The notes beneath the pieces are model-generated. The model did no database searches and was not told the origin of the DNA. It was given only the letters and a program-made list of their open reading frames with translations. From assembly GCF_021545335.1 (NCBI RefSeq), contig NZ_CP089312.1, positions 2,542,001 through 2,606,000 of the forward strand: 64,000 nucleotides of DNA, in the 5' to 3' direction. How positions within the stretch are numbered: position 1 is the stretch's first letter; each line of letters starts with the position of its first letter. Positions 43,936 through 53,169 of this stretch are shown in pieces. The stretch comes from Streptomyces sp. GQFP. GTDB taxonomy: Bacteria; Actinomycetota; Actinomycetes; Streptomycetales; Streptomycetaceae. The position numbers were made by a program, and so were the translations under genes.

Positions 43936-45246
43936 TCAGCTCACACGGCGGACGAACCCGTCCGAGTGACCGTTCGTGTCGCCCTTGACGATGTCGGTCG
44001 CGGACGACAGGAAGCCCACCAGCCTGCCGTCGCGGCTGAGCGACGAGGGCGCGCTGTACCCGGTCGGCTCGGTCGCGATACCGCCCGTGATCGTCCTGCT
44101 GACGAGGCGGGTGGCTCCGGTGCGCAGGTCGTGCAGATAGACGTTGTCGACGTAGTCGCCGGCCGGTGTCCGCACCGGGAAGTTGTACGCCAGGTACCGG
44201 CCGTCGCCGCTGAGGAGATTGCCGCTCAGGCTCCGCTCCCCCGGGCCGTCGTGCTGGATACGGCGGGTGACGTCCGTGCGCAGGTCCCGTACGTAGAGGT
44301 AGAAGCCGTTCGGGGTCGGGTCGCCGACCAGGTCGGTGAGGGAGCTGAAGGCGATGTACCGGCCGTCGTCCGAGAGCGACCCGCCGACGGCGCCGGCGTC
44401 GGCCTGCGACGGCGAGCCCGCGCTGTCGACGTTGGCCTGTTCCTCCTTGCCGGTCCGGCGGTCGAACACCATCAGTTCGCTCGGGCCGCCGCGCGGGTGG
44501 CGGATCTCGTACTCGACATAGCGGCCGTTGCCGCTGATCCCGGTGCTGTAGACCGTCCACTCGGGGTGCTCGTGGCTGATCCGGGTGACCTTGCCGGTGC
44601 GGCGGTCCGTGACGTACGCGGCGAGGTGGTAGCTCGTGCCGCCCTCCACGCGGGCGATCGGGGCGTTGAAGGCGACGTACCGGCCGTCGTCGGAGATCCC
44701 GACGCTGCCGTACGCGTTGGCGGTCCCGCCGTCGGGTGTCGTGCTCACCAGTTCCGTGCGGCCCGTGCGGCGGTCGTGGACGTACACGTCCTCGTGGGAG
44801 AAGCCGGTGGGCGGCTTTCCGCCCCAGTCGACGAGGTTCGTCGCGTCGGAGGTGAAGACGACGTACCGGCCGTTGCCGCTGATGCGCGCGTTGTGCGTGT
44901 CACCGCCCGTGGACTGGGTGCCGTCCGAGGCGACGCTGACGCGGGTCACCTTTCCGGTGCGCAGGTCGCGCACGAACGCGTCCCCGTCGCCGTTGGTGTC
45001 GCCCGGCACGATGGTGGTGCCGTAGGTGGCGAACGCGGCGAAGCGGCCGTCGTCGCTGAGGGTCGGCCCGCCCGAGTCGCCGTCGGACTGCACGCCCTTG
45101 GCCGACACGGTGACCCGCTCGGTGACGCCCGGTCGTGGCGCCTTCCCCGGCGCCGACGACGCCGTGGTCGTGGGAAGTGCGAGTGTGCTGACGGCGAGTG
45201 CGGCGATGGTCGTCGCCCGCACGAACCGCATGGCTCTGCTGGTCAT
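43936..45246 (-). CDS. Secreted TolB/PD40 beta-propeller-like protein
   Basis: 436 aa. Signal peptide (MRFVRATTIAALAVSTLALPTTTASSA). At least six propeller repeats of the form 'SDDGRYVAFxS...V.D..T.KxTRVS' (TLSDDGRFAAFATYGT, RISGNGRYVVFTSDATNLV, GISDDGRYVAFNAP, SLSDDGRYIAFSSLTDLV, LLSGDGRYLAYNF, SLSRDGRLVGFLSSATDIV), each with a Y/FVRDLRTGKxTR strand. The blades resemble PD40/TolB. It probably binds a ligand outside the cell; no catalytic motif is seen. The ATG at 45246 follows a triple repeat in the upstream DNA. Confidence 0.8.
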   Translation of the reverse strand: MTSRAMRFVRATTIAALAVSTLALPTTTASSAPGKAPRPGVTERVTVSAKGVQSDGDSGGPTLSDDGRFAAFATYGTTIVPGDTNGDGDAFVRDLRTGKVTRVSVASDGTQSTGGDTHNARISGNGRYVVFTSDATNLVDWGGKPPTGFSHEDVYVHDRRTGRTELVSTTPDGGTANAYGSVGISDDGRYVAFNAPIARVEGGTSYHLAAYVTDRRTGKVTRISHEHPEWTVYSTGISGNGRYVEYEIRHPRGGPSELMVFDRRTGKEEQANVDSAGSPSQADAGAVGGSLSDDGRYIAFSSLTDLVGDPTPNGFYLYVRDLRTDVTRRIQHDGPGERSLSGNLLSGDGRYLAYNFPVRTPAGDYVDNVYLHDLRTGATRLVSRTITGGIATEPTGYSAPSSLSRDGRLVGFLSSATDIVKGDTNGHSDGFVRRVS

Positions 45247-45266
45247 GTGTTTCCCCGTTTCCCCCG

Positions 45267-45311
45267 GTGCACATTTCCCCTGTGCACATTTCCCCTGTGC
45301 ACTGTTCCCCC
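45267..45311. repeat. Three tandem 15-bp repeats upstream of the propeller gene
   Basis: gtgcacatttcccct at 45267-45281 and 45282-45296, then gtgcactgttccccc at 45297-45311. Each unit holds the palindrome GTGCAC with 15 bp periodicity, 21-65 bp before the start codon. Tandem operator or slippage repeat. Confidence 0.6.
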
Positions 45312-45417
45312 GGCCCCGTGCCGCGGGCTCACTGCGATGCAAACGCACCTTCACGGTAAGGGTCAATCGGTCTTATTGCGTACAACCTGGACGAGGGTTC
45401 ACGCGTCCGTGTGGTTC

Positions 45418-46752
45418 TCATCCCGCCTGCAGGCCGGGCAGGAACTCCGCTGCCCCGAAGGCCGGTTTGAGGTCGGTGAACCAGGTCGCGTCCTCGTCGT
45501 ACGCGGCGAAGAACGGGCGGTCGACCAGGGCGGGATCGCGCGCCTGGATGAGGTGCAGCACGAAGACCTTCTCGCCGGCCACCTCCGCGACACCGTCCAC
45601 GCACACCTTGCCGGGCATCGCCGACATCACCGGGCCGCGCACGGTACGGGCGAGGCCGGAGACGCGGGAGTGGGCGTCCCGGAAGATCTGGTGGCCGCGG
45701 GCGAGCGGGACGCCGAAGTAGCCCTGCGGGCCCGTGTCCCGTTCCACGAACTGGTAGTACGGCACCGCGCCCAGTGTGGTCGTCACGTCCCACAACTCGG
45801 CCCAGGCGTCGGCGTTGTCGTTGATCCCGGCCACCAGCGGCCCCTGGCAGCGGATCACGGCGCCGGTGTCGCGCACGCGCCGCATGGCCTCCCGTACGAC
45901 GGCCGGGCGCAGCTCCTGCGGATGCGTGAAGTGGGCCATGAGGGCGAGGTGACGGCCGCTCGCCACGACCTTCTCGAACAGCCGCAGCAGGTCGTCGGCG
46001 TCCCGGTCGGTGGTGAACCGGTACGGCCAGAAAGCGAGGGACTTGGTGCCGACGCGGATCGAGCGGATGCTCTCGATCTCCAGCAGCGGGTCGACGTACC
46101 GGCTCAGTACCTCCGTACTCATCACCAGCGGGTCGCCGCCGGTGATCAGCGCGCTGCTGACCTCGGGGTGGGCGCGGAGGTAGGCCGTGGTGGTGATGAT
46201 GTCGTCGGTGGCGATGCGGAGTTCGGACTCGCCGACGAACTGCGGCCAGCGGAAGCAGTACGTGCAGTAGGCGTGGCAGGTCTGGCCCTGGCGCGGGAAG
46301 ACCAGCACCGTTTCCGGGTACTTGTGCTGGAGGCCCGGCAGCCGGACGCCCTCGTGCACGGGGACGTTGGCGTCCAACTGGCCGGAGGGGTGCGGGTTGA
46401 GGCGCATCCGGATCTCGTGGGCCGCGCGCTGGAGTTCGCGGGCGGGGGCGCCGGTGGCCAGCAGGTCCGCCATCTCGCGGACGTCCGGTGCGGGGAGCAT
46501 GCCCGTCTGCGGGAAAGTGAGCCGGAAGATCGGGTCGCCGTCGGGTACGGCCGACCAGTCGATCAACTCGTCGACGACATAGGCGTTCGTACGGAACGGC
46601 AGCACCGTCGCGACCGCGCGCAGCGCCAGCCGGTCGGCGGGCGAGAAGGCGCCGACGCGCTGGAGCAGACCGTCCAGGTCACGGGGGGTGAGGGCGCGGA
46701 ATCTCGGGCCGCCGCGCGGGGCCGGGTCGTGCGATGAGCGCATGCTGTGCAA
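45418..46752 (-). CDS. KamA-family radical SAM enzyme (lysine 2,3-aminomutase-like)
   Basis: 444 aa. [4Fe-4S]/SAM motif C-x3-C-x2-C in QTCHAYCTYCFRWPQF (about residues 160-175), ALITGGDPLVMS (PLP/SAM region), IRVGTKSLAFWPYRF and LVAGINDNADAW. The C-terminal region with PGKVCVDGVAEVAGEK and HLIQARDPA is present, so PLP-dependent L-lysine to beta-lysine isomerisation is plausible but other substrates cannot be excluded. Starts at 46752 or, 9 bp inside, at ATG 46743. It lies 6 bp after the membrane gene, forming an operon. Confidence 0.85.
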   Translation of the reverse strand: MHSMRSSHDPAPRGGPRFRALTPRDLDGLLQRVGAFSPADRLALRAVATVLPFRTNAYVVDELIDWSAVPDGDPIFRLTFPQTGMLPAPDVREMADLLATGAPARELQRAAHEIRMRLNPHPSGQLDANVPVHEGVRLPGLQHKYPETVLVFPRQGQTCHAYCTYCFRWPQFVGESELRIATDDIITTTAYLRAHPEVSSALITGGDPLVMSTEVLSRYVDPLLEIESIRSIRVGTKSLAFWPYRFTTDRDADDLLRLFEKVVASGRHLALMAHFTHPQELRPAVVREAMRRVRDTGAVIRCQGPLVAGINDNADAWAELWDVTTTLGAVPYYQFVERDTGPQGYFGVPLARGHQIFRDAHSRVSGLARTVRGPVMSAMPGKVCVDGVAEVAGEKVFVLHLIQARDPALVDRPFFAAYDEDATWFTDLKPAFGAAEFLPGLQAG

Positions 46753-46758
46753 GGGCCT

Positions 46759-47835
46759 CTATTCCGTGACCAGGGCCGGCGGTCGCAGCCAGACGAAGGC
46801 CGCCGCTGGTGCATCGTACTTCTCCGCGTAGTGCGTGGTGAGCTGCGCGTGCAGCTCGGTCTCGTCGTCGACCACGATCACCTCGTACGCGGCCGAGGGT
46901 GTCCCCAAGGCGTCGCTGTACGCGGAGAGTTGGTCGAGGCGGTGGCGGGCCAGGTAGGACACGAGGTCGTGCCCGGCGACGTACCACCGTTCGTCGACGA
47001 CCACGAACCGGCAGGTGAACTCCCGCCGGGCGGCGGCCGCGTCGACCAGGGTGACCGGCATGTGGGTGAAGCGTTCCATGGGTTTGCTCTGCTGCCACAG
47101 CTCGTCGAACCGCTGCTCGACGAACGCGCCGAGCGGGGAGCGGACGGCGACCTCCAGCTGGACGCCCTCGCCGGAGAGGCGGCCGACGGTGAGGAAGGAG
47201 ACGAGGGAGTGGCCGTCCCAGCGGTAGAGGGTCACTCCGGGCGAGGTCGAGCACAGCCGTACGTCGAGCAGGGTGCGGGCGTGGTCGTCGAGGCGGTCCC
47301 GGAAGGAGTGCAGGGTGCGGAGGTTGCGCAGGATGTCCCGGCGGATGTCGGCGTGCCGTTCGCCCAGTTCCTGGCCGCGCAGGAGGACGGCGAGGGAGTC
47401 GGGGTCGAGGAGCAGGATCTGTACGCGGGCGCCGTGCGCGGTGGCGGAGCGGATACCGCGGAAGAGGCGCTCGGAGAACTGGGGGCCGAAGACGTTGGAG
47501 AAGGTGTCGAGGATCTTCACGTTGGAGTTCGAGCCGTGCACCTGGGCGCTGAACCACTCGTAGTCGAGCCGCGTGTGCTCGCGGACCCGGCCCTCCTGGG
47601 CGCGGCTGATCAGCGGCCCGATGACGAAGACGGTGACGGCGACGCCGAGGATGTCGGTGCCGAGGTTGAGGGCGAGGTTCTCGCCGTAGTTGTCCATGCC
47701 GGAGCTGTTCCAGAGCAGGAATCCGGCCAGCGCGGCGAGCAGGACGAGCACGGAGAGGCTCTGCGGGCGCCGGGGTTTACGTAACTCACGCAGGAGCCCA
47801 CGCAGACGCGAGCGGCGCGGCGGCCGTGCGGTCAT
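46759..47835 (-). CDS. Membrane protein with PLD-like (DUF5919-type) domain
   Basis: 358 aa. Two N-terminal membrane helices (LSVLVLLAALAGFLLW and GTDILGVAVTVFVIGPLIS) preceded by an Arg-rich segment. The ~270-residue cytoplasmic part (VKILDTFSNVFGPQFSERLF, GIRSATAHGARVQILLLDPDS, VRLCSTSPGVTLYRWDGHSLVSFLT, FVEQRFDELW) follows the layout of phospholipase D-like sensor domains. A canonical HKD motif is not evident, so activity is doubtful. ATG 47835 behind gggggagggg. First gene of an apparent operon with the KamA-type enzyme. Function unknown. Confidence 0.7.
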   Translation of the reverse strand: MTARPPRRSRLRGLLRELRKPRRPQSLSVLVLLAALAGFLLWNSSGMDNYGENLALNLGTDILGVAVTVFVIGPLISRAQEGRVREHTRLDYEWFSAQVHGSNSNVKILDTFSNVFGPQFSERLFRGIRSATAHGARVQILLLDPDSLAVLLRGQELGERHADIRRDILRNLRTLHSFRDRLDDHARTLLDVRLCSTSPGVTLYRWDGHSLVSFLTVGRLSGEGVQLEVAVRSPLGAFVEQRFDELWQQSKPMERFTHMPVTLVDAAAARREFTCRFVVVDERWYVAGHDLVSYLARHRLDQLSAYSDALGTPSAAYEVIVVDDETELHAQLTTHYAEKYDAPAAAFVWLRPPALVTE

Positions 47836-47913
47836 GTGTTCCCCCTCCCCCGGTGGAATGAGTGGATACCCACCGGGGGACCGCGTTATGCCGGGTGCGA
47901 ATGGCGCCCCCGA

Positions 47914-47980
47914 AGGGGCGCGGGGCTGTGTCGATCTGCGGCTCCGCCGCGGGGCGCGACCAGCCCCCACCGGCCGGCAG
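47914..47980 (+). repeat. Diverged copy of the GGGGCGCGGGG intergenic repeat
   Basis: aaggggcgcggggctgtgtc ... gcgaccagcccccaccggcc. An insertion of 'tgtgtcgatctgcggctccgc' relative to the copies near 4637 and 25296. It lies between ilvE and the membrane gene. Confidence 0.6.
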
Positions 47981-48008
47981 CCAAACAACAACCCACCCCG
48001 CCGAGCCC

Positions 48009-49097
48009 TCAGCCGAGAACGTGCATCCAACCGTGCGCGTCCTCCGCCGTACCCCGCTGAATGTCGAGCAGCGCCTCACGCAGGCGCAGCGTGACCTCGC
48101 CGGGTTCGCCCCCGCTCTGCTGCCACTCCGCGCCGGTGCGCTTGACCGTGCCGACGGGGGTGATGACGGCCGCCGTACCGCAGGCGAAGACCTCGGTCAG
48201 GGAGCCGTTCTCGGCGTCGCGCTGCCAGTCGTCGATGGAGATACGGCCTTCCTCGGAGGTGTAGCCGAGGTCGCGGGCGACGGTGAGGAGGGAGTCGCGG
48301 GTGACGCCCTCCAGGATGGAGCCCGTCAACGACGGGGTGACGATGCGGTCCCCGTACACGAAGTACAGGTTCATACCGCCGAGTTCCTCGATCCACTTGT
48401 GCTCGACGGCGTCGAGGTAGCAGACCTGGGCGCAGCCCTGTTCGGCGGCCTCGGCCTGGGCGAGCAGGGAGGCCGCGTAGTTGCCGCCGGTCTTGGCGTC
48501 GCCCATGCCGCCGGGGACGGCGCGGACGCGGTCCTCGGAGAGCCAGATGGAGACGGGCTTGACGCCACCGGGGAAGTAGGCGCCGGCGGGGGACGCGATC
48601 ACCAGGAACAGGTACTCGTTGGCCGGCTTGACGCCCAGGCCGACCTCGGTGGCGATCATGAAGGGGCGCAGGTAGAGGGACTCCTCGCCGCCGTGCGCGG
48701 GCACCCAGTCGCGGTCCTGCTGGACCAGCGCGTCAATGGCCTCGATGAACGTCTCGACGGGCAGCTCGGGCATCGCGAGCCGGCGCGCGGAGTTCTGGAA
48801 GCGCTCGGCGTTCTTCTCCGGGCGGAAGGTGGCGACGGTGCCGTCGGGACGGCGGTAGGCCTTGAGTCCCTCGAAGATCTCCTGCGCGTAGTGCAGGGTC
48901 ATGTTGGCGGGGTCGAGGGAGAGCGGGCCGTACGGGACGAGCTGGCCGTCGTGCCAGCCGCGGCCCTCGGTCCACTTGATCGTCACCATGTGGTCGGTGA
49001 AGTGGCGGCCGAAGCCGGGGCTGGCCAGGATCGCCTCGCGCTCCGCGCCGGAAAGTGGCGAGGCCGAGGGCTTTAGCTCGATCGTGGGCGTCGTCAT
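48009..49097 (-). CDS. ilvE: Branched-chain amino acid aminotransferase
   Basis: 362 aa, class IV PLP aminotransferase making or breaking Leu, Ile and Val. Starts [17 protein letters not shown] at 49097. [18 protein letters not shown] contains the PLP lysine; [19 protein letters not shown] is the C-terminal PLP-phosphate/specificity segment; [15 protein letters not shown] is typical. Lies downstream of leuB on the same strand, but a strong hairpin separates them. Confidence 0.95.
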   Translation of the reverse strand: MTTPTIELKPSASPLSGAEREAILASPGFGRHFTDHMVTIKWTEGRGWHDGQLVPYGPLSLDPANMTLHYAQEIFEGLKAYRRPDGTVATFRPEKNAERFQNSARRLAMPELPVETFIEAIDALVQQDRDWVPAHGGEESLYLRPFMIATEVGLGVKPANEYLFLVIASPAGAYFPGGVKPVSIWLSEDRVRAVPGGMGDAKTGGNYAASLLAQAEAAEQGCAQVCYLDAVEHKWIEELGGMNLYFVYGDRIVTPSLTGSILEGVTRDSLLTVARDLGYTSEEGRISIDDWQRDAENGSLTEVFACGTAAVITPVGTVKRTGAEWQQSGGEPGEVTLRLREALLDIQRGTAEDAHGWMHVLG

Positions 49098-49292
49098 GAG
49101 TGGGTGTCCTTCACCGGTTTGTGTGTGACGGGCCGCGCTCACGCCTCTACTGCCAGTGGCCAGTGTCAGGACGTCCGAGCATTCCCTCAGTCCGCGGCTC
49201 CGCGTTCGATTATCGCGTGGGCGAGGCCATGGACGAAAAGGGCGTGAATGCGACCCAGGGGATGATGGTGACACCCGGCGGGGACGTAGGAA

Positions 49293-49325
49293 AAGCCGCC
49301 GGGTGCATATGCGACCCGGCGGCTT
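49293..49325 (-). terminator. Terminator between leuB and ilvE
   Basis: aagccgccgggt / acccggcggctt 12-bp perfect stem, followed on the minus strand by ttttcc, 28 bp past the leuB stop. The rest of the 49098-49352 gap has no supported ORF; the ilvE promoter must lie in it. Confidence 0.85.
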
Positions 49326-49352
49326 CGAAACTTCGAGTGGAGCGCCGCGGGG

Positions 49353-50393
49353 TCAGCCGGCTACTCGTACGGCGAGCGCGTCGCCGATCTCGTCCGTCGT
49401 ACGGGTCGTGGTGCCGCGCTCCGCGAGGTCGGCGGTGACGGCGTCCTCGATACGGACGGCCTCCGCCTCGTAGCCGAGGTGGCGGAGCAGAAGGGCGACG
49501 GACAGGACGGTGGCGCTGGGGTCGGCCTTGCCCTGACCGGCGATGTCCGGGGCCGAGCCGTGCACGGGCTCGAACATCGAGGGGTACTCGCCGGACGGGT
49601 TGATGTTCCCGCTCGCGGCGACGCCGATGCCGCCGGAGACGGCCGCGGCGAGGTCGGTGATGATGTCGCCGAAGAGGTTGTCGGTGACGATCACGTCGAA
49701 GCGGGCGGGGTCGGTGACGAGGTAGATCGTCGCCGCGTCCACGTGGATGTAGTCCGTGGTGACCTCGGGGAACTCCTCGGCCACCTTGTTGAAGATGTTC
49801 GTCCAGAGGTGGCCCGCGAAGGTCAGCACGTTGTTCTTGTGGACCAGCGTCAGCTTCTTGCGGGGGCGGGCCTGGGCACGCGCGAAGGCGTCACGGACGA
49901 CTCGCTCGACACCGAAGGCCGTGTTCACGGAGACCTCGGTGGCGACCTCGTGCGGGGTGCCCTTGCGGATGGTGCCGCCGTTGCCGGTGTACGGGCCCTC
50001 GGTGCCCTCGCGGACGACCACGAAGTCGATCTCGGGCTGGCCGGCCAGCGGGGTGGCGACACCGGGGAGGAGCTTCGACGGACGCAGGTTGACGTGGTGG
50101 TCGAAGGCGAAGCGGAGCTTCAGCAGGAAGCCGCGCTCCAGGACACCGGACGGCACGCTCGGGTCACCGATCGCACCGAGCAGGATGGCGTCGTGCTTCT
50201 TGAGCGCGTCCAGGTCGGCCTCGGTGAGGGTCTCACCGGTGGCGTGGTAGCGCCGGGCACCGAAGTCGAACTCCTTGGTCTCCAGCTTCACATCCTGCGG
50301 AAGGACGGCGGAGAGGATCTTGAGCCCCTGGGCCACGACCTCCTGGCCGATGCCGTCACCGGGAATCACTGCGAGATTGATGCTGCGAGACAT
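49353..50393 (-). CDS. leuB: 3-isopropylmalate dehydrogenase
   Basis: 346 aa; oxidatively decarboxylates 3-isopropylmalate (and the citramalate-pathway analogue). Starts [20 protein letters not shown] at 50393. [58 protein letters not shown] and [21 protein letters not shown] are the isocitrate/isopropylmalate dehydrogenase signatures. Divergent from the phosphatase gene. Confidence 0.95.
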   Translation of the reverse strand: MSRSINLAVIPGDGIGQEVVAQGLKILSAVLPQDVKLETKEFDFGARRYHATGETLTEADLDALKKHDAILLGAIGDPSVPSGVLERGFLLKLRFAFDHHVNLRPSKLLPGVATPLAGQPEIDFVVVREGTEGPYTGNGGTIRKGTPHEVATEVSVNTAFGVERVVRDAFARAQARPRKKLTLVHKNNVLTFAGHLWTNIFNKVAEEFPEVTTDYIHVDAATIYLVTDPARFDVIVTDNLFGDIITDLAAAVSGGIGVAASGNINPSGEYPSMFEPVHGSAPDIAGQGKADPSATVLSVALLLRHLGYEAEAVRIEDAVTADLAERGTTTRTTDEIGDALAVRVAG

Positions 50394-50536
50394 AACGGCA
50401 CCGTACTCCTGGTCCCATGGGATGACACGCCATGTCCGCGATACGGACACGAGGGCGTGCCGCGGCGACCGCTCTTCGACTGCCGTTCACCCGTATGTGT
50501 GGCGGACGTTGGGGATTGCTGGGAAGTTCGCATCCT

Positions 50537-52093
50537 ATGGACACCCCGAACGTCGGCATTCCGCCGCAACTGGCCCGCCGGATGAGCATGGCGGAGCAGT
50601 ACGAGTATCTGCGGACGCGGTTCACGCGGCGCCGCGCGCTGGTGACGGCGGGCGCGCTGGCCGGCGGCGGGCTGCTCACCGGCTGCTCGTCGAGCACGGG
50701 CACGGCGAACCCGGCGACCAGCAAGGTGCCCGGCTCCGCCGTCACGCCCTTCGGCCGCCATCTGGCCTTCGGCGCCGACCCGAAGACGCAGATGCGGATC
50801 TCCTGGCAGGTCCCGTTCGCGGTCAGGAAGCCGTACGTGCGAGTCGGACCGACGCCCGGCGACCTGAGCCGCCGCATCGACGCCGAGTTGCGCCCGCTGC
50901 ACACACCGGGCCTGCCCGGTATCCGCCTCGACCTGGACCAGTACTACGTGCACGCGGCGCTCGACGGGCTGCGCCCCGGGACGACGTACTACTACGGCGT
51001 CGGCCACGAGGGCTTCGACCCGGCGTCGAGCGCGCACCGGTCCACCCTGGGCACGTTCCGTACGGCGCCCGCGACCGCGCCCGCGAGCTTCGTGTTCACG
51101 GCCTTCGGCGACCAGGGCGTGACGCCCGACGCGCTCGCCAACGACAAGCTGATCCTCGGCCGGAAGCCCGCCTTCCATCTCCACGCGGGGGACATCTGCT
51201 ACGCGGACGTCACCGGCCACGGCGAGAAGTCGGACACCTACGACCCGACCGCCTGGGACCTGTTCCTGAAGCAGACGGAGACGGTCGCGAAGTCGGTGCC
51301 GTGGATGGTGACGACCGGCAACCACGACATGGAGGCCTGGTACTCACCGAACGGCTACGGCGGCCAGTCGGCCCGCTGGTCGCTCCCGGAGAACGGCTTC
51401 GACGCCCGGAACACCCCGGGCGCCTACTCGTTCACGTACGGCAATGTCGGCGTCGTGGCGCTGGACGCGAACGACGTGTCGTACGAGATCCCCGCGAACC
51501 TGGGGCACACGGACGGCCGCCAGACGGCGTGGCTGGACCGGCGGCTGGCCGAGCTGCGCGCGTCGGGCGGGATCGACTTCGTCGTGGTCTTCTTCCACCA
51601 CTGCACGTACTCGACGTCCACCCACGCCTCCGACGGCGGGGTACGGGACGCCTGGCTGCCGCTCTTCGACAAGCACCAGGTCGATCTGGTGATCAACGGC
51701 CACAACCATGTGTACGAGCGGACGGATGCCCTGAGGGGCGGCCGGGTGGGCAGGAAGGTGCCGGTCGGCGCGTCGACCGATCCGACGCGGGACGGGACCG
51801 TGTACGTCACTGCGGGCGGCGCGGGCCGGAGTCTGTACAGCTTCCCGGTCGGGGTGAAGGACAGCTTCGAGGGGAAGGTCGTCGACCGGGAGTCGGTGGA
51901 GAGCTACTACTGGACCAAGTCGCAGGAGCGGCACGAGGACACCGTCGAGTGGTCGCGGGTGCGCTACACCGGCTACTCGTTCCTCTCCGTGGAGGCGGAG
52001 GCCGGCGCACCGGGCGCGGCTCCCCGGCTCAAGGTGTCCGCGCTGGCGGAGAGCGGGGAGCGGATCGACCACTTCGAGGTGCGGCGGGCGTAA
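50537..52093 (+). CDS. Exported purple-acid-phosphatase-like metallophosphoesterase (lipoprotein)
   Basis: 518 aa. A Tat-like RRRALVTAGALAGGG signal ends in the lipobox LLTGC at about residue 53, so it is probably an extracytoplasmic lipoprotein. N-terminal fibronectin-like domain (QMRISWQVPF, TYYYGVGHEGFDP), then phosphoesterase motifs FTAFGDQG, HAGDICYAD, TTGNHDME, VFFHHCTYSTS and INGHNHVYER, which form the two-metal site. ATG 50537 (MDTPNVGIPPQLARRMSMAEQ) is chosen; a later ATG (MSMAEQYEYL) is possible. Confidence 0.88.
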   Translation: MDTPNVGIPPQLARRMSMAEQYEYLRTRFTRRRALVTAGALAGGGLLTGCSSSTGTANPATSKVPGSAVTPFGRHLAFGADPKTQMRISWQVPFAVRKPYVRVGPTPGDLSRRIDAELRPLHTPGLPGIRLDLDQYYVHAALDGLRPGTTYYYGVGHEGFDPASSAHRSTLGTFRTAPATAPASFVFTAFGDQGVTPDALANDKLILGRKPAFHLHAGDICYADVTGHGEKSDTYDPTAWDLFLKQTETVAKSVPWMVTTGNHDMEAWYSPNGYGGQSARWSLPENGFDARNTPGAYSFTYGNVGVVALDANDVSYEIPANLGHTDGRQTAWLDRRLAELRASGGIDFVVVFFHHCTYSTSTHASDGGVRDAWLPLFDKHQVDLVINGHNHVYERTDALRGGRVGRKVPVGASTDPTRDGTVYVTAGGAGRSLYSFPVGVKDSFEGKVVDRESVESYYWTKSQERHEDTVEWSRVRYTGYSFLSVEAEAGAPGAAPRLKVSALAESGERIDHFEVRRA

Positions 52094-52115
52094 CGAGACC
52101 GCTCGGAGGCGGTCC

Positions 52116-52247
52116 TCAGTGGCCTGTCTGGCCGCCGTTGTCCCTGCGGTCGAGGGCGCGCTGGAGCGCCGCTGCGGCGTTCTTGCGGTCGGACTCGCTC
52201 GTCGGGGAGACGTGGCGGACTCGGCGGCGGACGGTCGTCTCGGCCAT
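52116..52247 (-). CDS. Very small conserved protein (43 aa)
   Basis: MAETTVRRRVRHVSPTSESD then RKNAAAALQRALDRRDNGGQTGH and TGA at 52116-52118. It is basic and predicted mostly helical. Start has TAGGAG about 10 bp upstream. Such a 'MAETTVRRRVRHVS' peptide is, to my recollection, widespread in Streptomyces with unknown function. Easily missed because of its size. Confidence 0.65.
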   Translation of the reverse strand: MAETTVRRRVRHVSPTSESDRKNAAAALQRALDRRDNGGQTGH

Positions 52248-52491
52248 GGGAAATCGACTCCTAGGGAGGGGGGATTCGAGACGCCGGGTCGGACGGGGAG
52301 CGTCGGTGCCACAGGGGTTGCCTGCACGGGCTCCGGCTCGCGACCGTCATTCGCTTGGTCCAGCGACACGTTCGGCTTCTACAAAGCTAAGTGAGGACAG
52401 GGCATCTGTCTCCACAATTAGTCGGACTTCCTACTATCTGAGACGGCGGATTGGGTCACGCCCACCTGACCTGGCCTTTTGGCTGCACGCC

Positions 52492-53034
52492 CTACAGCAC
52501 GTCACCGTCCCGCCAGTCGAAGACCAGACCGTCGGAGGGGTCCAGCGACCCGACTGCGGCAGGGCGTACGAAGACATCGCCCTCCTCGCCCGGAAGGTGG
52601 ACCACGCCGTCCGGGCCGAGGGCGCTGATCCGGCCCGGCCAGAGCTGCCAGCCCCTGGCGAGATAGAGGGAGGCGCCGTCGGCGCTCGCGGACAGCGCGC
52701 CGAAGTCGTAGCCGCCGTCGACGATCCGCTCCAGCGCCCCCAGCACCAGCCCGCCGAGGCCTCGACGGCGGGCGTCGGCGCGGACCCCGACCGCCTCCAC
52801 ATAGCCGACGCGCAGCCAGTGGCCCCGGTGCAACGCGCGGCGCATGACGACCGAGCCATGGGCGAGAAGGCGGCCCGTCTCGTCGTGGACGAGGGCGTGG
52901 ATGCCGCCGAGCGCGTGTTCCCAGTCCTCGTCGGCGAAGCCTCCGTCGAAGGCCGCGTCCATGAGGTCACGAGCGGCGGCGAGTTCGGCGGGGGTGAGGT
53001 CGGCCGTGTGGGCGGTGCGCAGGGTGGGGGCCAT
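52492..53034 (-). CDS. AAC(2')-I-like aminoglycoside N-acetyltransferase family protein
   Basis: 180 aa GNAT protein. RTAHTADLTPAELAAARDLM, FADEDWEHALGGIHALVHDE, LHRGHWLRVGYVEAVGVRAD, ARRRGLGGLVLGALE (acetyl-CoA loop), FGALSASADGASLYLARGWQLWPG and the ending DGLVFDWRDGDVL match the AAC(2')-Ia/Ic proteins in order and spacing. The family includes chromosomal mycobacterial enzymes; resistance here is untested. ATG 53034; no strong RBS. The gap 52248-52491 has no supported gene. Confidence 0.8.
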   Translation of the reverse strand: MAPTLRTAHTADLTPAELAAARDLMDAAFDGGFADEDWEHALGGIHALVHDETGRLLAHGSVVMRRALHRGHWLRVGYVEAVGVRADARRRGLGGLVLGALERIVDGGYDFGALSASADGASLYLARGWQLWPGRISALGPDGVVHLPGEEGDVFVRPAAVGSLDPSDGLVFDWRDGDVL

Positions 53035-53169
53035 GGGTCCAGTATCCCGAGCCGTCGCAGGATGTTCACCGACACTTCCAGACCTGATTGATCCGACCTC
53101 CAGCCCACAGATAGCGCTGCGCGACACCTTGACAGCCCCAATTCCACCCAGCAGCCTCACAGTCATCGG

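Noticed and set aside
45418..46752. Assigning the KamA-family gene to streptothricin or other beta-lysine antibiotic synthesis
   Set aside because: No NRPS or tailoring genes are nearby; only the enzyme family is supported.
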